64,000 bases of DNA from contig NC_092564.1 in assembly GCF_037975245.1 (NCBI RefSeq), forward strand, positions 12,980,484 to 13,044,483. Reading direction: 5' to 3'. The DNA comes from Apostichopus japonicus. Its lineage: Eukaryota; Echinodermata; Holothuroidea; Aspidochirotida; Stichopodidae. Positions 1 to 44,062 of the stretch are shown here, in pieces. A model generated the notes under the pieces. That model was not told where the DNA came from. It did no database searches and worked only from the letters and a program-made list of their open reading frames with translations. Position 1 is the stretch's first letter. Every line of letters starts with the position of its first letter. A program made the translations under genes and the position numbers.

Positions 1-393
1 ATTTTGTGATTGTTACACCATCCAGCTGGCTTCAAGTTTTATAGTCATTAATTTTAATGGAATGCATCAGTTTTAAGGTACTGTAGGAGAACTTTTCATA
101 CTGTAGTTCAGTCCGAGCTTGATTGAAACAGTGTAGATGCACTTAATCACTTGTGGAAAGTAGACATTACAATTCTGTACATGTCCATTAAACAGAAGAC
201 TGTGTATCTTCAGAAAAGATATTCTAGCTTTAAATTCTGGCTTGCAGAGCTGTTTATTGTCATCAATTGAAATCTAGGCAAAATGCCTTTTGGAAAAAGG
301 TAAACTTTTCATACTTAAAGTTAGAGAATATGCACTAAGTAGTTACCTATGGACAGATGTACATCTTGGTTTATAACTTTATACTGTATGCAC
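1..393. other. Intergenic DNA, no gene seen
   Basis: AT-rich DNA without a coding signal. It ends at the putative target-site copy GTATGCAC (386-393) of the hAT-like element that follows. Confidence 0.5.
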
Positions 394-1594
394 CGGTGAT
401 GGGAACTGTCTTGAAAATCTGAACCGGGTTCCTCTCTATTGCGGTTTGGTCGGTCGCCCAGGTACCCTTTCATGATGCATTCAATCTAAATACCAACTCG
501 GCCTACATTATCGCATAGGGTCATACATAAGCCTACTGTTTCTACGTACTGTATATAGGCTATGCAGACCTTCCCTCACGTTATGGTAAGACTGTAAACA
601 ACTGTTCGTTTTTAAGTGAATAAATACAGTATGTGAACTGGTTTATATGGCAAGGCTGCAAGTTTATATACTAAACTTACCTTTAAAAATCAACACATGT
701 GATTTTTTTTCCTCCAGTCATGTTTATTTGTGATCTATGAAAAAGTTTCATAACTTTTGAACTGTGTGCAAAGCTACGCCTTTCAAGCCAAACAGTGCAA
801 TGTCCCATTGAACCAATCACTCGTGAAAATGTGGTTTGAGTGATTGAAAAATTCCTTAAAGCATTTGTTGGGTATATTTGCATAACATTGCTACAATTAA
901 TCAATGGGAGATAGTTAACAGTATAGTTTGCAACCAAAACTTTCTTACAAGAAAGTTACGTCACCTCGATATCATACTTGCGCTACTGTAGGCCTATCCA
1001 ACCTGTTCTTCCATTGCTCTGGAGAAAGGCTAGCGCTCAAGGAGGTCCCAGCTATTTTTAGATTAGTTGGAAAGTCTGTATAAACGGCAACATCAATTAA
1101 CCATATTGTTAAATGGTGATGTCCAGTGTATCATCACGGACAATCAGGTGTAGCTTGATTCTTTCTAGTATGGAAATGTCCTGTTCATCGTTTGTGGGAC
1201 CGTTAAACTAAATTCGATATGGGGGTTGGTCGACTTATGAGCTGCCTGAGAGCACAACTTGGGTCAAGTTTTGTTGCATTGATACTGCGCATGTACGAAG
1301 GGATTGCCTATGCTATACATTACAGTACATGCACATGTAACTCAGTCAACCAAGACTTTCCCGGGCGGGAATAGTAACAAACCACATCAAAATAGAAGGG
1401 AATATCACCAAATCATGAAATTTAAGGAACGTTGCTTATGAATCGTTCCCTCCCTTTTGTTAATTTGAAATAAAACTGTAACTGAAAATGAGAACGTTGT
1501 TAATGATTTATATGAATTTCCGGACCGGGTGGAGACGGCTTGGACCGGGTTGTAATTTATCGGTCGGTCCCCCTGGTACCCGTTCCCATCACTA
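394..1594. mobile_element. Old non-autonomous hAT-like element
   Basis: The ends are inverted copies of each other: GTGATGGGAAC at 396-406 and GTTCCCATCAC at 1582-1592. The subterminal regions also resemble each other in inverse orientation: both carry 'accgggt', 'ggtcggtc' and 'ggtaccc'-type blocks. The flanking 8-mers GTATGCAC (386-393) and GTACACAC (1595-1602) match at 6 of 8 positions, as expected for a decayed 8-bp hAT target duplication. No transposase reading frame is present inside, so it would be a non-autonomous or deleted copy of about 1.2 kb. The superfamily assignment is inferred from the 8-bp duplication and short terminal inverted repeat. Confidence 0.5.
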
Positions 1595-1602
1595 GTACAC
1601 AC

Positions 1603-4600
1603 TGTGTACAGTACAGTACATATATGTGGAGAGTCGTGCCTGGTGTGTTCAAGAAACGATGTTTACTACATGGGGAAAACAATTGGGACATTTAATTGGA
1701 ATATACTGTATGGATAATACCATGTGGCCAGTATTGTACACTGCTGTGTGTCTTTCATGTCTTTCTTTACTTGCGTTGTTTTCAAGTGGTTGTTGACAAA
1801 TATACAGTACTGTAGTTACTGTTACCAATTTAAGCATATAATGGAGAGCAATGTTACCTTGTCTACCACTGTGTGGTGCTGAGGTCAAACATTTAAAATA
1901 TACTGTCAGTCAGGCCTCGACAAATACGCTCACCAAACTTGCCGTTGTTGGCGAGTAGAATGTTTGCTTTGGCGGACAGTAAATGCACTTTGCTCAATAT
2001 CTTGGCGAGTGACTGGTGGGCTAGTCCAACCCCAAGTTTAGCAAGAATATCGTTGCAAACATATCACAGTATGAGAGAAGCAGTAACTTGGCAAACTTGA
2101 AGCAAGTGTAAGTTGTAAACTGATTTTTGTCAATGACTAATCTCAATTGGAAATAACTCTGTTAAAAGGGTTCACTATCTGTGCACACATGTATTACATA
2201 GAGGAATTTTTCATGCGCGGAGGTTGTTCACAAACTTCACAGAGCATTCCCTCCATTAATAAACATACAGCGAAAATGTCATTTAATATCTATGTACTGT
2301 ATAGGCGAACTCGCGTACACCTAGCTAGTATACAGTATGCCTATTGCTAAAGGAACCCTAATGTTATAAAAGCCAAGCTGCCCCTGTAGGAATTTTTGCC
2401 GATGTTCTTTGGAATGGTTTGAGACAAAAAAGACATAGCTGCATGATTCTGCGCCATGTTTTTATGTTGGTCATGATGTGGTCATCACATTATTTTGGTG
2501 GAAAAGTTTGAAATTTCATACTGCACAGAAATATAATTTTCCAATGTGCGTTACGTAGCGCCATGTATCTGCCTAACCTTAGTTTATAGAAAGTATTGAT
2601 GTTGTAGTTTTATACTTTTGTACTATACTACAAGTATGGAGACTTAAATGTACAGTAGCGATCTATTGGTGAGTGTAATTTGTATTTAAGCGATAGATAC
2701 TTTTAAACTAGTACTTTTTAAAGTAATTGTTGAGACATGCTGTCAGTATATTCACCCTTGGAAAGGTTTTCTTTAATAATTTATTGTACATTTAACAACA
2801 ACAAAAAAATTTTGGGGGTGGTGGGGGGGGGGTGTGGGTACAGTATCTGAACATGATATTGGAGGTTAGGACCTCCTGTATATGTACATACACTTTTAAA
2901 TGTCAGCTCCTGTAAGTTTGGCATTTTCAGTTACCTTGACAGTCATCTCAACTTTATCAAGGTCTACTTGTCACTGGTGAACTACACTGACAGATGTGAT
3001 CATTTCAGGAGTCAAATTTCTCCTCAGAAATACATCTATCCAGGAACAAAGGAAGAGGAGGAGAAAACTGATTAAGTCAATAGTGATTTTAATATTTGCT
3101 ATACAGTAGTATTGCATGTGGAATGTGGATTTTAAAAGATAATTTTACTGTACAAAACTGTCTCCCTGTGTTTGTACATACAATTTGACACTAAGATTGG
3201 CTTAAACCCAAGTTTGTACTCGACTGTATGTACATCACTGTACCATTATCTGCAAGATTCTTGAAAATGTTCATCAAAGACATGCATGTATGTAAGATGG
3301 CATTGGCCTTGAACAAGACTGTTACTAAACCTTTTTTCGAGAGAGGGCAGGAGGAGGGTGAGGGGAATGTGTGATGATGGGTGGAGGTCGCAGACAACAT
3401 TGTATCCTGTGGTGCAGAGCATTTAATGTTGTAAATATCACAAAGCTCTTTGGAAGCCACAGGTATCACCTGAGAGGTGTTGAAAATTTCAGAATTTAGT
3501 TTGCCACATTCCTGTCATCCCACAGATAATTTGCATTTTGTCTGCCATGAATAAAGCTGTTTTGGTGTTAGAAAGGGGTTGGTAAACCTAAATGTTCAGG
3601 TTAAGTATGCCATGTACACAGACTACACAGTAGCTGTACAAGTATGCACTGATATATGTACATTAGCTATGGAGAGCATGAAGTTTTTGTGTGTACAAGT
3701 TAGAAACTTGTACTGTGAAAGGTTAAAAAGTACGTTTAAGGTTTTGGATTATTTTTATATTGTCTGAAGGCGCAATACTATATAGTTTTGACACCGCATT
3801 CGTACCATGCAATCTGTTAACACCCCAGTGGTGGTAATCTTGACAGGTTTGTAAAAAACAAACTAGTTATCTAACTATCGATTATATTTAATACAAATAT
3901 TTTTAACATATATATGCTGTCCCTGCTATCAGTTACACTCAGATCAGATTGCTGTAATAGTGTCAAGTATCAGTGGTCGGGTTTAAGATAAAAAGGACCT
4001 TTATTTTTGCCCAGGCTGCCAATTTTTTTTAAATAAACATAGAATTCTCTGCCAGTCCTCTATAAATGCTGAGCTTTTAAAGAGAAAAAGGAAAACAGGA
4101 AAGAGTTCTAAAGAAGAGAAACCTCATCAGTTTATCATTGTGTTACGTTTCTCCGGGAATTTGTTTGCGGCAGTACATTGAACTCATAGAAGCATTTACA
4201 TGATTCTACTGTACTGTACTGTAGCTGAATTAAATAAATAGGGCAAGTACAAAGGCCATTGGATGCTGTGAAAGTACAGTGTGTTATTCATCTCGCTGCT
4301 GGCAGATAACACCAGCATCTATTAAGAGTTGGTGGAACTTTTATTTGTGTAGAGAATAGTACAGAAGGTTCATTGACTCGGCTGTAACAGCAGCGCGCAT
4401 TGGTGTTTAATAATCAACTGGGACATAAAAATTTACACCGTCACATTCAGAGTTAGGCAATATGTACTGTACAGTACAGTGTGTTTGTTTGTAACCGTCA
4501 GCCATGGTTTAATATGTTCCTTCTTTGTTTCTTTTTTTTTCGTACTCTTCGGGGAGAAATTTAGGCAATATCTCTTCTGGTGACCCTCCCGGTTAAAGTC

Positions 4601-6556
4601 TTCTTGATTAAGTTTCTGCTATTTGATACATACTTTTGAGAAGAACAGCTTTGCAATTTCGAAAGTTTAAAGTCACTTTACATAGCATTGCATCTGCGTG
4701 CATTTATATCAAGTACAGTATCTGTTGCAAAAGTACAGACAGTGTACAGTATGTTGTACCTGCATTACAGTACAGTTTTTGCCTTATAAGAGAAAGAGGT
4801 GTAGGGTTTGACAAGAATTTACAAGCAGGCTGTCCCAGATCATCTTTTGCCTCTGGTAAGTCGTTAACATTTTAATAACACCTACAGTATCTACGGAACA
4901 TCGCGTCTTGTTTTCATATGTACGTGTGAAGAAACAACATTTGAACAAGTTTTGCTTGCCAGGACGAGTTGGAATTGACTGAAAATTTTATTTCAAATTG
5001 TTGAGAAAACCTACTGAGAATATTTTGCAATTTATATAAAAGTTTCAATGCAGGTGTGCAAATTGTACGTATGTGGTAAAAAGTTACTGTGGATACTCAC
5101 TTCTCAATGGATTGTGCAATGTCTCTAGTGCACAAAGTTAATTCAGCTTATTCACTGTGGACATCAAACCACCCATAATGCAACTTTCAACTTATGTATG
5201 GATTATTCAGCCATTTAGTTGTTGTTATTTTTTTCTGCATTTACTTTGCTCCACTCTAACCTTCGCTCCTCTCTTACACTTTTTAATTTTTATTTATTAG
5301 TATGGAAACATGTCTGGGCATCTAAATTTTTAAAATGGAGTAGAGTAATCAATTATTAGGCTAATTAACATTCGTTTTAATGACGGAAATTCTGCAACGA
5401 TTTCTTTGATTGATTGGAAATTTCATTTTGAGTAGTACTGCATAAATAAATAAATAATTTGTCTGGAACCCTGTTAATTATTGAGAAGGTTTGGAAAAAT
5501 CTCCAAAAAACTGTCAGCCAATTTGTAAAGGCAGCTTTTTGTCGATGCTATTTTATGTAGAAATTTATCCAATTAGCTTGACTCATCAAGTATCAATTGA
5601 GACAATTTAAAGTAAAGTTTGAAAAAGTTTCAATTTCCAGTGTGCTCTTTTAATGAGATTAATACATACATGTATAGTTAGTGATGTTGAAACAATTTTC
5701 AGGCAACAAAATTAACAGATTGGAATCATTAAGTACTGAAATTGCTTCACTCATTAAATTTATTTGGGGCGGGGGGGGGGGGGAAGAATATTTGAGGGGT
5801 GTGAGCCTGAGGTAATAGTATCAGTGGAGAAATAGTGAAAAGGTTTTGATATTCAAGTTGTAATTTAACCAAACATAAGTACCAGCAGGAATGTATTTAT
5901 GAATTACAACGTACGGTATTGAGAACTCAATGGGCGATTGGAAAACTACCTGTACAGTATAGTCACATGTTTGGCAGCTTCCAAGCTCCAAAGCCAACAC
6001 TTTCTACCAAAAGCACAAAGTTTGAATTCTCTATGTCAACAAACACCTGTTTCATTTATTATCCAGCCTTCCGTACAAGCTGCATCAGGGCGTGAAATAA
6101 AGTTGCTTAAGACAACAGTTCAGAATCTGACAAAATTGGCTCAGATTGTCACATTTTGTACCGAAAAGGCAACTTGAGGCAAGCAGGTGTATATGTTAGT
6201 GATCCATATTAAGAAAAACAAACTTTGTTTTTCTTTAATTTACTTTAATAACACGTAGCCTTTCAAGTCCCAAGTACAATATTGCCACTTTACAGTGTGT
6301 GGATTTTGGCAAGTATCAAGCAACATTTCAAATTTCCTTACTTTAACACTAGAGCTGTAAGGTGGTTCAGACATTGTATAGACATTGTATAGACTACAAT
6401 ATGTATATGAATTGGTTAGCATCATGTTTGATCTCTAGAGTAAGGCAAATATGTCACCAAAACAGAACTAGTATTGTTCGATATGTACAGGTGACAAATG
6501 CCTACAGTGGAATTACGACCTTCCTTACCGGTTTCGAACCTCTGGACATACAATCA
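1603..6556. other. Intergenic / upstream DNA with simple repeats, no gene recognised
   Basis: All open frames here are short (under about 95 codons) and resemble nothing I recognise. The stretch is AT-rich, with a G-rich run around 2814-2836, a 13-G run at 5771-5783 and many TACAGTA/TACTGTA clusters (for example 4205-4225 and 4462-4482). Non-coding 5' exons of SPOP could lie in this region but cannot be placed from sequence alone. Confidence 0.45.
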
Positions 6557-6630
6557 ACGTCCATAGCCTAGTGGTTAGGGTGTCAGCATATGAAGCGGGA
6601 GGCCCGGGTTCGAATCCCGGTAGAGGCTGG
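6557..6630 (+). repeat. tRNA-derived SINE head / tRNA pseudogene
   Basis: The segment has both internal RNA polymerase III promoter boxes: a box A-like TAGCCTAGTGGTTAGGG from about 6564 and a perfect box B core GGTTCGAATCC near 6608-6618. A D-stem (GCCT/GGGT) and a T-stem (CCGGG/CCCGG) can be drawn. The anticodon stem has one mismatch and the acceptor arms have about three, so a functional tRNA is unlikely. The best explanation is the 5' end of a tRNA-derived SINE or a tRNA pseudogene. The anticodon loop ATATGAA is not informative in a decayed copy. Confidence 0.6.
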
Positions 6631-8743
6631 AAGTTTTTTCACTGGATTTTTTCAACTCACTACGATTTCAATATATACACATATATATCCTTTTCCAAGT
6701 TAATGTTTCAGTTTTGCGTATTATTTAGATTTGAAATCATAACAATGTTACCTACAGTAGGGTAGGATATATATATAGTGAGGCCATGATGTCTGTGTCC
6801 TACAATATTTTCTTACAGAACTTTTGATGATGTCAAAACAGACAATACAGTCACAATGCCTCCTTATTTACAAAGCATCAATTGAATTGTTTTGAATAAC
6901 CCATTATCATGGACATGAAAGAAATATTGTGAATATTATCAAAAAATGAGCAAAATGTGGTCAAAATCATCCCACTGTAGTACTCTTTTGTTTTGTTACA
7001 GTAATTTTCATCTTGCTGATTTTCATCATGTTCCTTTAATATATTCGAATGCGATCAGACAGGCTAGGTGGAACCGAAGTCACAGTTAATCACGCTACGG
7101 TGCATTCGCTTTTGTGAATGTTCATTGAACTCTCTGTCTCACAGAGGAATATTAAGTCCATCAAAGGCCATTGATGTCTCATAATGTGGGAACATAATGA
7201 CATAGTGCACTGCCTATTGGAGAATTATGTATGCATGCCTGCTAGGGACACATTACTACACTTGATTGCAAATGAAGCCATTTATAACTGGTGCTGTGGG
7301 AGTTAGTTGTTCCAGTTATAATCCATGAGATTAAGACTGTGAAAGAGGCGACAAGTTTTTTTGTCTCTTATGATGCTTTACCGTGCTCCTCTTTTAAAGT
7401 CATTTCCATAATAGTTGTTGGTATTGCTTCCTTACTGAATAGTAATTATGTAAGCAGTTCATTGATTGTGTTGTGATTACATGTAGTTGAATTGCATCAC
7501 ATCTTCCAGTATTAATATACTGTAGTGTGACTTCATTCTGGAGTTCAGTTTGATTGAAGTAGTTTTTGTGATCTTCTAAAATTTATATAAAAAAAACTGT
7601 ATAAATTGTAGAAACAAATTGGATAGTGTATTTATGAGGAGTGGGAGGAGCAGGGAGTGGTTCTACACTCTTATTGGGTGGGGGTACAGGGCGATACTAT
7701 GGGGAAGAGCCCTGGATAAAGGTCACAAAAGTTGCAGTATTTTGAGATATTTATCTGTCTTTCATATAGTAGTGATGTGTGCAAGCATCAAATTACATGT
7801 TTGAAATTTGATTTACCCATACAACATTTCTTTGGTATGTTTCTCCTCCTTGTCAACAAAAGTATGGGAGGGGGAGTCGTTGGAAGGGGTGGTGATTAAT
7901 ATTCCCTAACACTACCCAATTCCAACACTGTCACTGTAAACCATCTATAGAATTATCAGGTCTCGAGGAGGCTATCATATTGGCCTTAATAACAGAAAGT
8001 TAACTAGCAAAGTCTAGCATGTTTGATTGTTGTAAAAATGGTACAGTAAATAACAGACAAACATCAAGGTACAATCTTCATTGCTGTCTGGAGCATTTCA
8101 ATCAAAGAAATGTTCAAGCTACACTACTTATCCTGGCCTTCTTTGCATTCAAGAATCAGAGCAAGAGTATTTGAATGAGAAGGGAGGGCATTGACCGGAA
8201 GGGCCTATTATTGTGGCACAGTGTTAAAAGGTTACCAGTTCATTCTAGGCACGGTAGAATGAGAGTGCTAAGGTTGTGGGGAGACAGGTAACACCAGTAA
8301 GTTTTGGGATATCAGAGCAAGAGTTTTCATTGTCGTCAACTGTTCCCAGGTCTAACAACCAACAAATCATATTTTATTGAACATTAAATGAAAGTCTTCA
8401 TAGGCTTCATGTGTCAAAAAAAACCTTTCCCAAGAAACTTACAAGGCTCATTGTAGTGAGTTGGATGTACAATATGGTTATGTACAGTAAGATAACCAGC
8501 TACAGTACTTGTTAGCTACTGGTTGCATTTTATATCAATATTTCCCTTTCTACTGTATCAGACCTGCAGCAATGTTCTGGAAGTAACTTACAAGTGTGAT
8601 TGTGGAGTGAGGAATGGAATGAATGAAAAGCTAATCAGAGCTAACTTCTAAGAGCAACTAATTGCATTTCATATCAATAATTACCATCAAATTATTTTTA
8701 AACATTTATACAACTACACTATTTTTTTTTCCACCCTGATACA
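6631..8743. other. Intergenic DNA, no gene seen
   Basis: AT-rich DNA with only short open frames and no recognisable protein similarity. The first part may be the tail of the SINE that starts at about 6557. Confidence 0.4.
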
Positions 8744-9048
8744 TCTCCCTCCCTTCTACCCCACCCTTCCCTCTACCCCACCCTTTCCTCTACCCCACCC
8801 TTTCCTCCACCCCACCCTTCCCTCTACCCCACCCTTCCCTCTACCCCACCCTTCCCTCTACCCCACCCTTTCCTCTACCCCACCCTTCCCTCTACCCCAC
8901 CCTTCCCTCTACCCCACCCTTCCCTCTACCCCACCCTCCCTCTACCCCACCCTCCCTCTACCCCACCCTTTCCTCTACCCCACCCTTCCCTCTACCCCAC
9001 TCTTTCCTCTACCCCACCCTTCCCTCTACCCCACTCTTTCCTCCATCT
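8744..9048. repeat. CT-rich minisatellite, ~17-bp unit
   Basis: About 18 imperfect tandem copies of a unit close to CCCTCTACCCCACCCTT, with alternation of 'ccctcta' and 'tcctcta' variants and some 15-bp units. The + strand is almost purine-free, so the other strand is GA/G-rich. There is no open frame of interest. Confidence 0.9.
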
Positions 9049-12000
9049 CTCATAGGTCTGGAGGTGTCATCCTATATACAGTATATAGTGAAAGGTCAGA
9101 GTTAGTACTTCATCAATATATGAATAGGACATGGTAAACTAGAGAATATCCCAAATGAAGAAATCACCTCTAAGTGGCATTGGAAAACATGATAATGAAA
9201 ATGCGATAAGAAGCTTAATAATTTATTGCCAAATATGCAGTGGTGATGTAGTCATGCCTTAATCAATGCTTGCCATCATTGATCTCAAAGGTATAACAAA
9301 CCGTACTGTATATACTGTACTGTATAATATGGCCTATATACTTAAGAGACATTCTATGAAATTGCTGTCACAGTCAGAGATATTCAAGCTGATAGCAAAA
9401 TATCACTAGAATCTTGATGGAAACTATTGAGTGGTAGATTTGGAAGGAAGAGGGCAATGACCTGAAGAGGTCAAGTGGGGCAGGACGGGGAGGGGGGGGA
9501 AGGGTTGTTGTGAGGCTCTGCAAATATGTTACCACTTGTGGTAAGCTAGGTGGAAAAGAGTGCATACTGCATGTACAGGAGACAGGTACAGTACAGTACA
9601 GTACTGAAATAAACAATGTGATTCTTATTGTGAATCTACTTGTAAAGGAGTAAGTTTTGGGTGTCAGCTTTCTCTAAATGCATTACTCTTTGTTGGAGCC
9701 CCAAGCCTTGCCAGATCCTGAGGTTTCAAATAATGGGTTATCCAAAGAGGGAATTGTGAGGCTAAACATATTGCTAAAGTTGAAGCTTAGGAAAGAAACA
9801 TATTGTAAGTGTCTTAAACAAACTGTACTGTACTTTTCTATAATTATCTTAACTGGATTCTTTGTGCTCTACACTTAATTTTTTGCAAAAAGAGGGAGAG
9901 GGAACATATATACTGTATATATAGGAGTACATCTAACCCATCAGGTTTCATGCTTGTTAACCACTGGTCATAAAAAAAAAATGTTTGCTTAATGAAGACC
10001 AGAACAGTTTTTGACAGTATATCCCAGTTTCAGAAAGTAAAATAATGTTCTTGCTAGGAGAATGTTCATATATTCTATTCTTTCAGAACATTTGGCATAA
10101 CTCTCCGTCCAACACAAATATGAAAACTTTACTGTATGTCACCAATTTCTCATACAGTAGATAGCTATTGTATGTGGAATAAACGTTCTACAATTCTGAT
10201 CTACTGTAATTAGCCATGAGTGGGAATTTTACAGTGTACTTAGTTTATGAAAAGCTCATACAGGCTGCTCTGTAAAGATTTCTCACACTGTCAATAGGGA
10301 AGTTTATGAAGTTTGTTTATAAAGCAGCTAGTTCACCCAGAAATGGATAATGCCTACCAATAGTTCAAACTATATTAAGTTGACACATTTTAAATAAGGA
10401 TAACAATTACAGCTGTAGGGGACATAAAGCCAAATAAATTCATTCGATGAACAGTACGTTGTAGGCTACTTTATTAGTGTACAGTATCAGCTCCATTTGC
10501 CTAGATAGATGCTTGAAGCAAACCAAGCATCCATCAAGATTATATATTATTTAGAACTTTACACTCAACTCCTCAACCATACTGAATTAAAACCCTCTTT
10601 TGATTGATTTTCTTTTTATAAGTAGCCCATCAAATATTAAAATACCAGTTAGGTCTCAAACTGAACTTTCTTAGTATTTTTCAATGTATTTTAGCATTAT
10701 TTCAATGATTTCAGCGATATTTCATGATTCTTGAAGCTGAGTCAAACGTCAACCCTGTTTAAAAACTTGGCATATTTGACAGAAGATCTTACTGTAGGCC
10801 TACTATTAAATGATTGCAGTCTAGCTGCATTAAACTAGAGCTTTGTCTTTTTGTAAATGCTCTGCAATGATTGCGTTGATTAGTGTTATATTGTTAAGGT
10901 CTTACTTGTGATTCTTGGAGCTGTGTTAAATCTTGCATCAAGCTTTTTGTCATTCACTGCAATGATTGTATTGCAGTAAAGGAATAAATTGCATTAGGCT
11001 GCTTGTCATAAGTGTGGTGAATAAACCATTCAGCCTCTAAAATTTTGGAATAATGGACCTGGTGCAGTGGCGTACAGTATGTTATTTTCAAAAATTTAGA
11101 GTTGAGAAATTGAGGAGAAAATTGGGGTTTTTTGAAGCAATACTTTACAAAACTTATGTGGAAACATGGATAATTTGCAAGTAAAATAAGAGGCAGTTGG
11201 GCAACCAATTTAAAAACTAGGATTTATGACCTCCACCCCAATTGATTGTATTTTATCCCACAGAACAAAAAAATGGCAACTTTTTTGTCCTGTTATATGA
11301 ATGTACAGTAAACAGTAAACACAAACAATAGTGTGTGACTGTCAAAGATTAAAAGTTCAGTGTGTAGACAACAAGTGCTGGTCTAATAATGGTAGTACTA
11401 GTAATGTTACCATGAAATGTGTAAACATGTTTCCAAAAATAGTAATTAAAGTTAGTTTCAGACTGTTTTGGTTAAGAGTATGTTGTTCACATTGCCTTTC
11501 ATTGGTGACTGAAAGCTGAACTTTACTACCAAACAACAATGATAAATTTAAGGTATTCTTTGCTCATAGTTTACATTACAAACAGCATTGTTTGGTATGC
11601 CTAAGGCATAGGAGCTACATTATACCTGAGGTTATGTAGATGCTTGGGTTTCAATAGTCAAAATGTACAAAGAGACTAAAGGCTAGGCCTGCACGTTTTC
11701 TGCCTGTTTAGGCTGAAGGAATCAACAAACATGTTGAACTTGCAAAACATAGTCTAATAGGTCATCTTTGATATAACTGATTCACAAATAAAAGGCAGCC
11801 AACATAAAATTAATTTATTCTGTTTATAAGACTAAAAGGTACATTAGTCTGGAGAGGGATTCTCCTCCCTTAACAATAATCCAAGTTGGCACAAAACTGA
11901 AAAAGTTCAAAGCATGGAATATCCACAAGGTATACTGTGTCAATTATCTTTTGCATTGGAAAAGTACATTGACTTTCAGTATACTGTATGATGTGTTTTG

Positions 12001-12953
12001 TAAGAGTCCTTGAAGGTGTCACTGCACCGTGTTGCCTAGCAACAAAAGACTATACACTCTCTTTACCCTCCAAAACTGATGTTTCTTGGGATTTGTGCAT
12101 GCTAATGAAGGCAGCTATCCATCATTAGAGAAATACTTTCAGATATATTTAGGAATGGTCACATGATGCCATATCAGCCAATCAGAGCCAAGAATGAATA
12201 TAACAGACAGGGAAAGGGGTTAATCATTTTCCACGACAGAGTCAGAATTTTGTGATGTAATACTCGACAAGTTAACGCCAAAGTACACATACCATATTAA
12301 AGTGGCTCATGTTAAATCCTCCAGAGAGGTCATGGGTATAAGATGTTTTCATTTAGAAGAATTTTCTACTGCTCCATTTCCAAGGGTTCAAAAGTTATTT
12401 CAATTGAAAACTTTGTCTTTCAGTTCACAATTATATTCTCTTCGAAAGTGAGGCCTTTAAGTTCATAGTGGAGTGTCGTGTCAGTGTAGTACTTGTTAAA
12501 GTACAGCGTGCTTGTGGTTTGGTAGAACTGCATATTACAGTAGGCAGTCAATTACTCATCTTCTTTCACTTGTGTTACAGGTTTGGGAAGTGCTTGTCAT
12601 CTTCCTGCCTTGAGGGGTGGTGGTCTTTGAAGCATGCATTTTTCAAATGATAATTCGGTTTTACTTTCATCAATTGGTTAATTTTTTCTCTCTCATGCAT
12701 GGTTTTTTTTACTGCAAATGATGATGTTTTTTTAATGAGTCCTTTATTTTGATAGCTAAAAAGTTAGACGAACAGTATGTTCAATGTGGAGGTTTGGGCT
12801 TTTAGACATAATTTAGACGAAAGTTTGGTTACCCTGTAAATCGACATTAATTCATGAAGGTTTTAGCATTCTGCAAATCAGATGGCTAAACTATAATCAT
12901 CATTAATAACATTCTGTATTTATTTCATATATTCCTTTTGTCCTTTTATACAG
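9049..12953. other. DNA upstream of the first coding exon of SPOP
   Basis: No gene is recognised. Short A/T runs and several TACAGTA clusters occur (9590-9606 is TACAG repeated). This is presumably 5' intron or promoter-distal DNA of SPOP, because the first coding exon begins at a 3' splice site, which implies at least one upstream non-coding exon that I could not locate. Confidence 0.4.
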
Positions 12954-13030
12954 CTGTCATATTCTGAATAATTGAGGCTGATTCCAAACTGGCGACGTCA
13001 AGAGTGCCTAGTCCACCACCACCTGAAAAC
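12954..13030 (+). other. SPOP: 5' part of SPOP exon carrying the start region
   Basis: A pyrimidine-rich tract ending in CAG (12951-12953) makes a good 3' splice site. An in-frame stop TGA (12965-12967) precedes the conserved N-terminus. The codon at the usual SPOP initiator position is ACG (12995-12997), followed by conserved S-R-V-P-S-P-P-P-P. The first in-frame ATG is at 13031. Translation from 12995 would need ACG initiation. Confidence 0.6.
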
Positions 13031-43495
<30,465 letters not shown>

Positions 43496-44062
43496 TCCGA
43501 AAAGGACTTAGAACTTAGAAAACCATGAAATAAAAGAAGAGTGAAATATGGCATCGTTCATTCTCAGCTCACGAAGAGAGAGAGATGGTCGAGAGCCGAG
43601 ACACCAGGTTTCAACTCTGGTTTTGTAGGAAATAGTTTATAAACTTGAGAACATTTCTGCAAAACCTTTTTTTTTGTCGTGAAATGCAAACAGCAGAGTA
43701 GAGACTTCTAAAATCATGGAGAGGTGAAGTAGTTATGTCGCACAGCAGCTTGTGACTGCTAGACATGTCAGAAGAGTGCCGAGAATGGCTGGCAACACTG
43801 AATGAACGGCATAAAATGGCTGGTTGGCTGTCTGCGAAACTACGGGCATCGTCAGATGTTAAGTGATACAAGATACGAGGACATCCAGGCCATTATTAAC
43901 ATGCCACGGAGAAGAACAATGATGTCACAAGAGAATAGAAATATACAAAAGCCCTGTGAAACTGGAATTTTAAACTATGGAAGAAACATTTACAGCTTTT
44001 GCATGGTTTCAATAGCCATGAAAGGAGGGAGAGTTGCAGAGAGAAAAAGTTGTTAAAATAAA
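43496..44062 (+). other. SPOP: SPOP 3' UTR, candidate polyadenylation signals
   Basis: AATAAA occurs at 43529-43534 and at 44057-44062, so a 3' end shortly after either is possible. SPOP 3' UTRs are often longer, so the true end could lie further downstream. Confidence 0.45.

Noticed and set aside
6557-6630. Functional tRNA gene
   Set aside because: About three acceptor-stem mismatches and a mismatched anticodon stem; better called SINE head or pseudogene.
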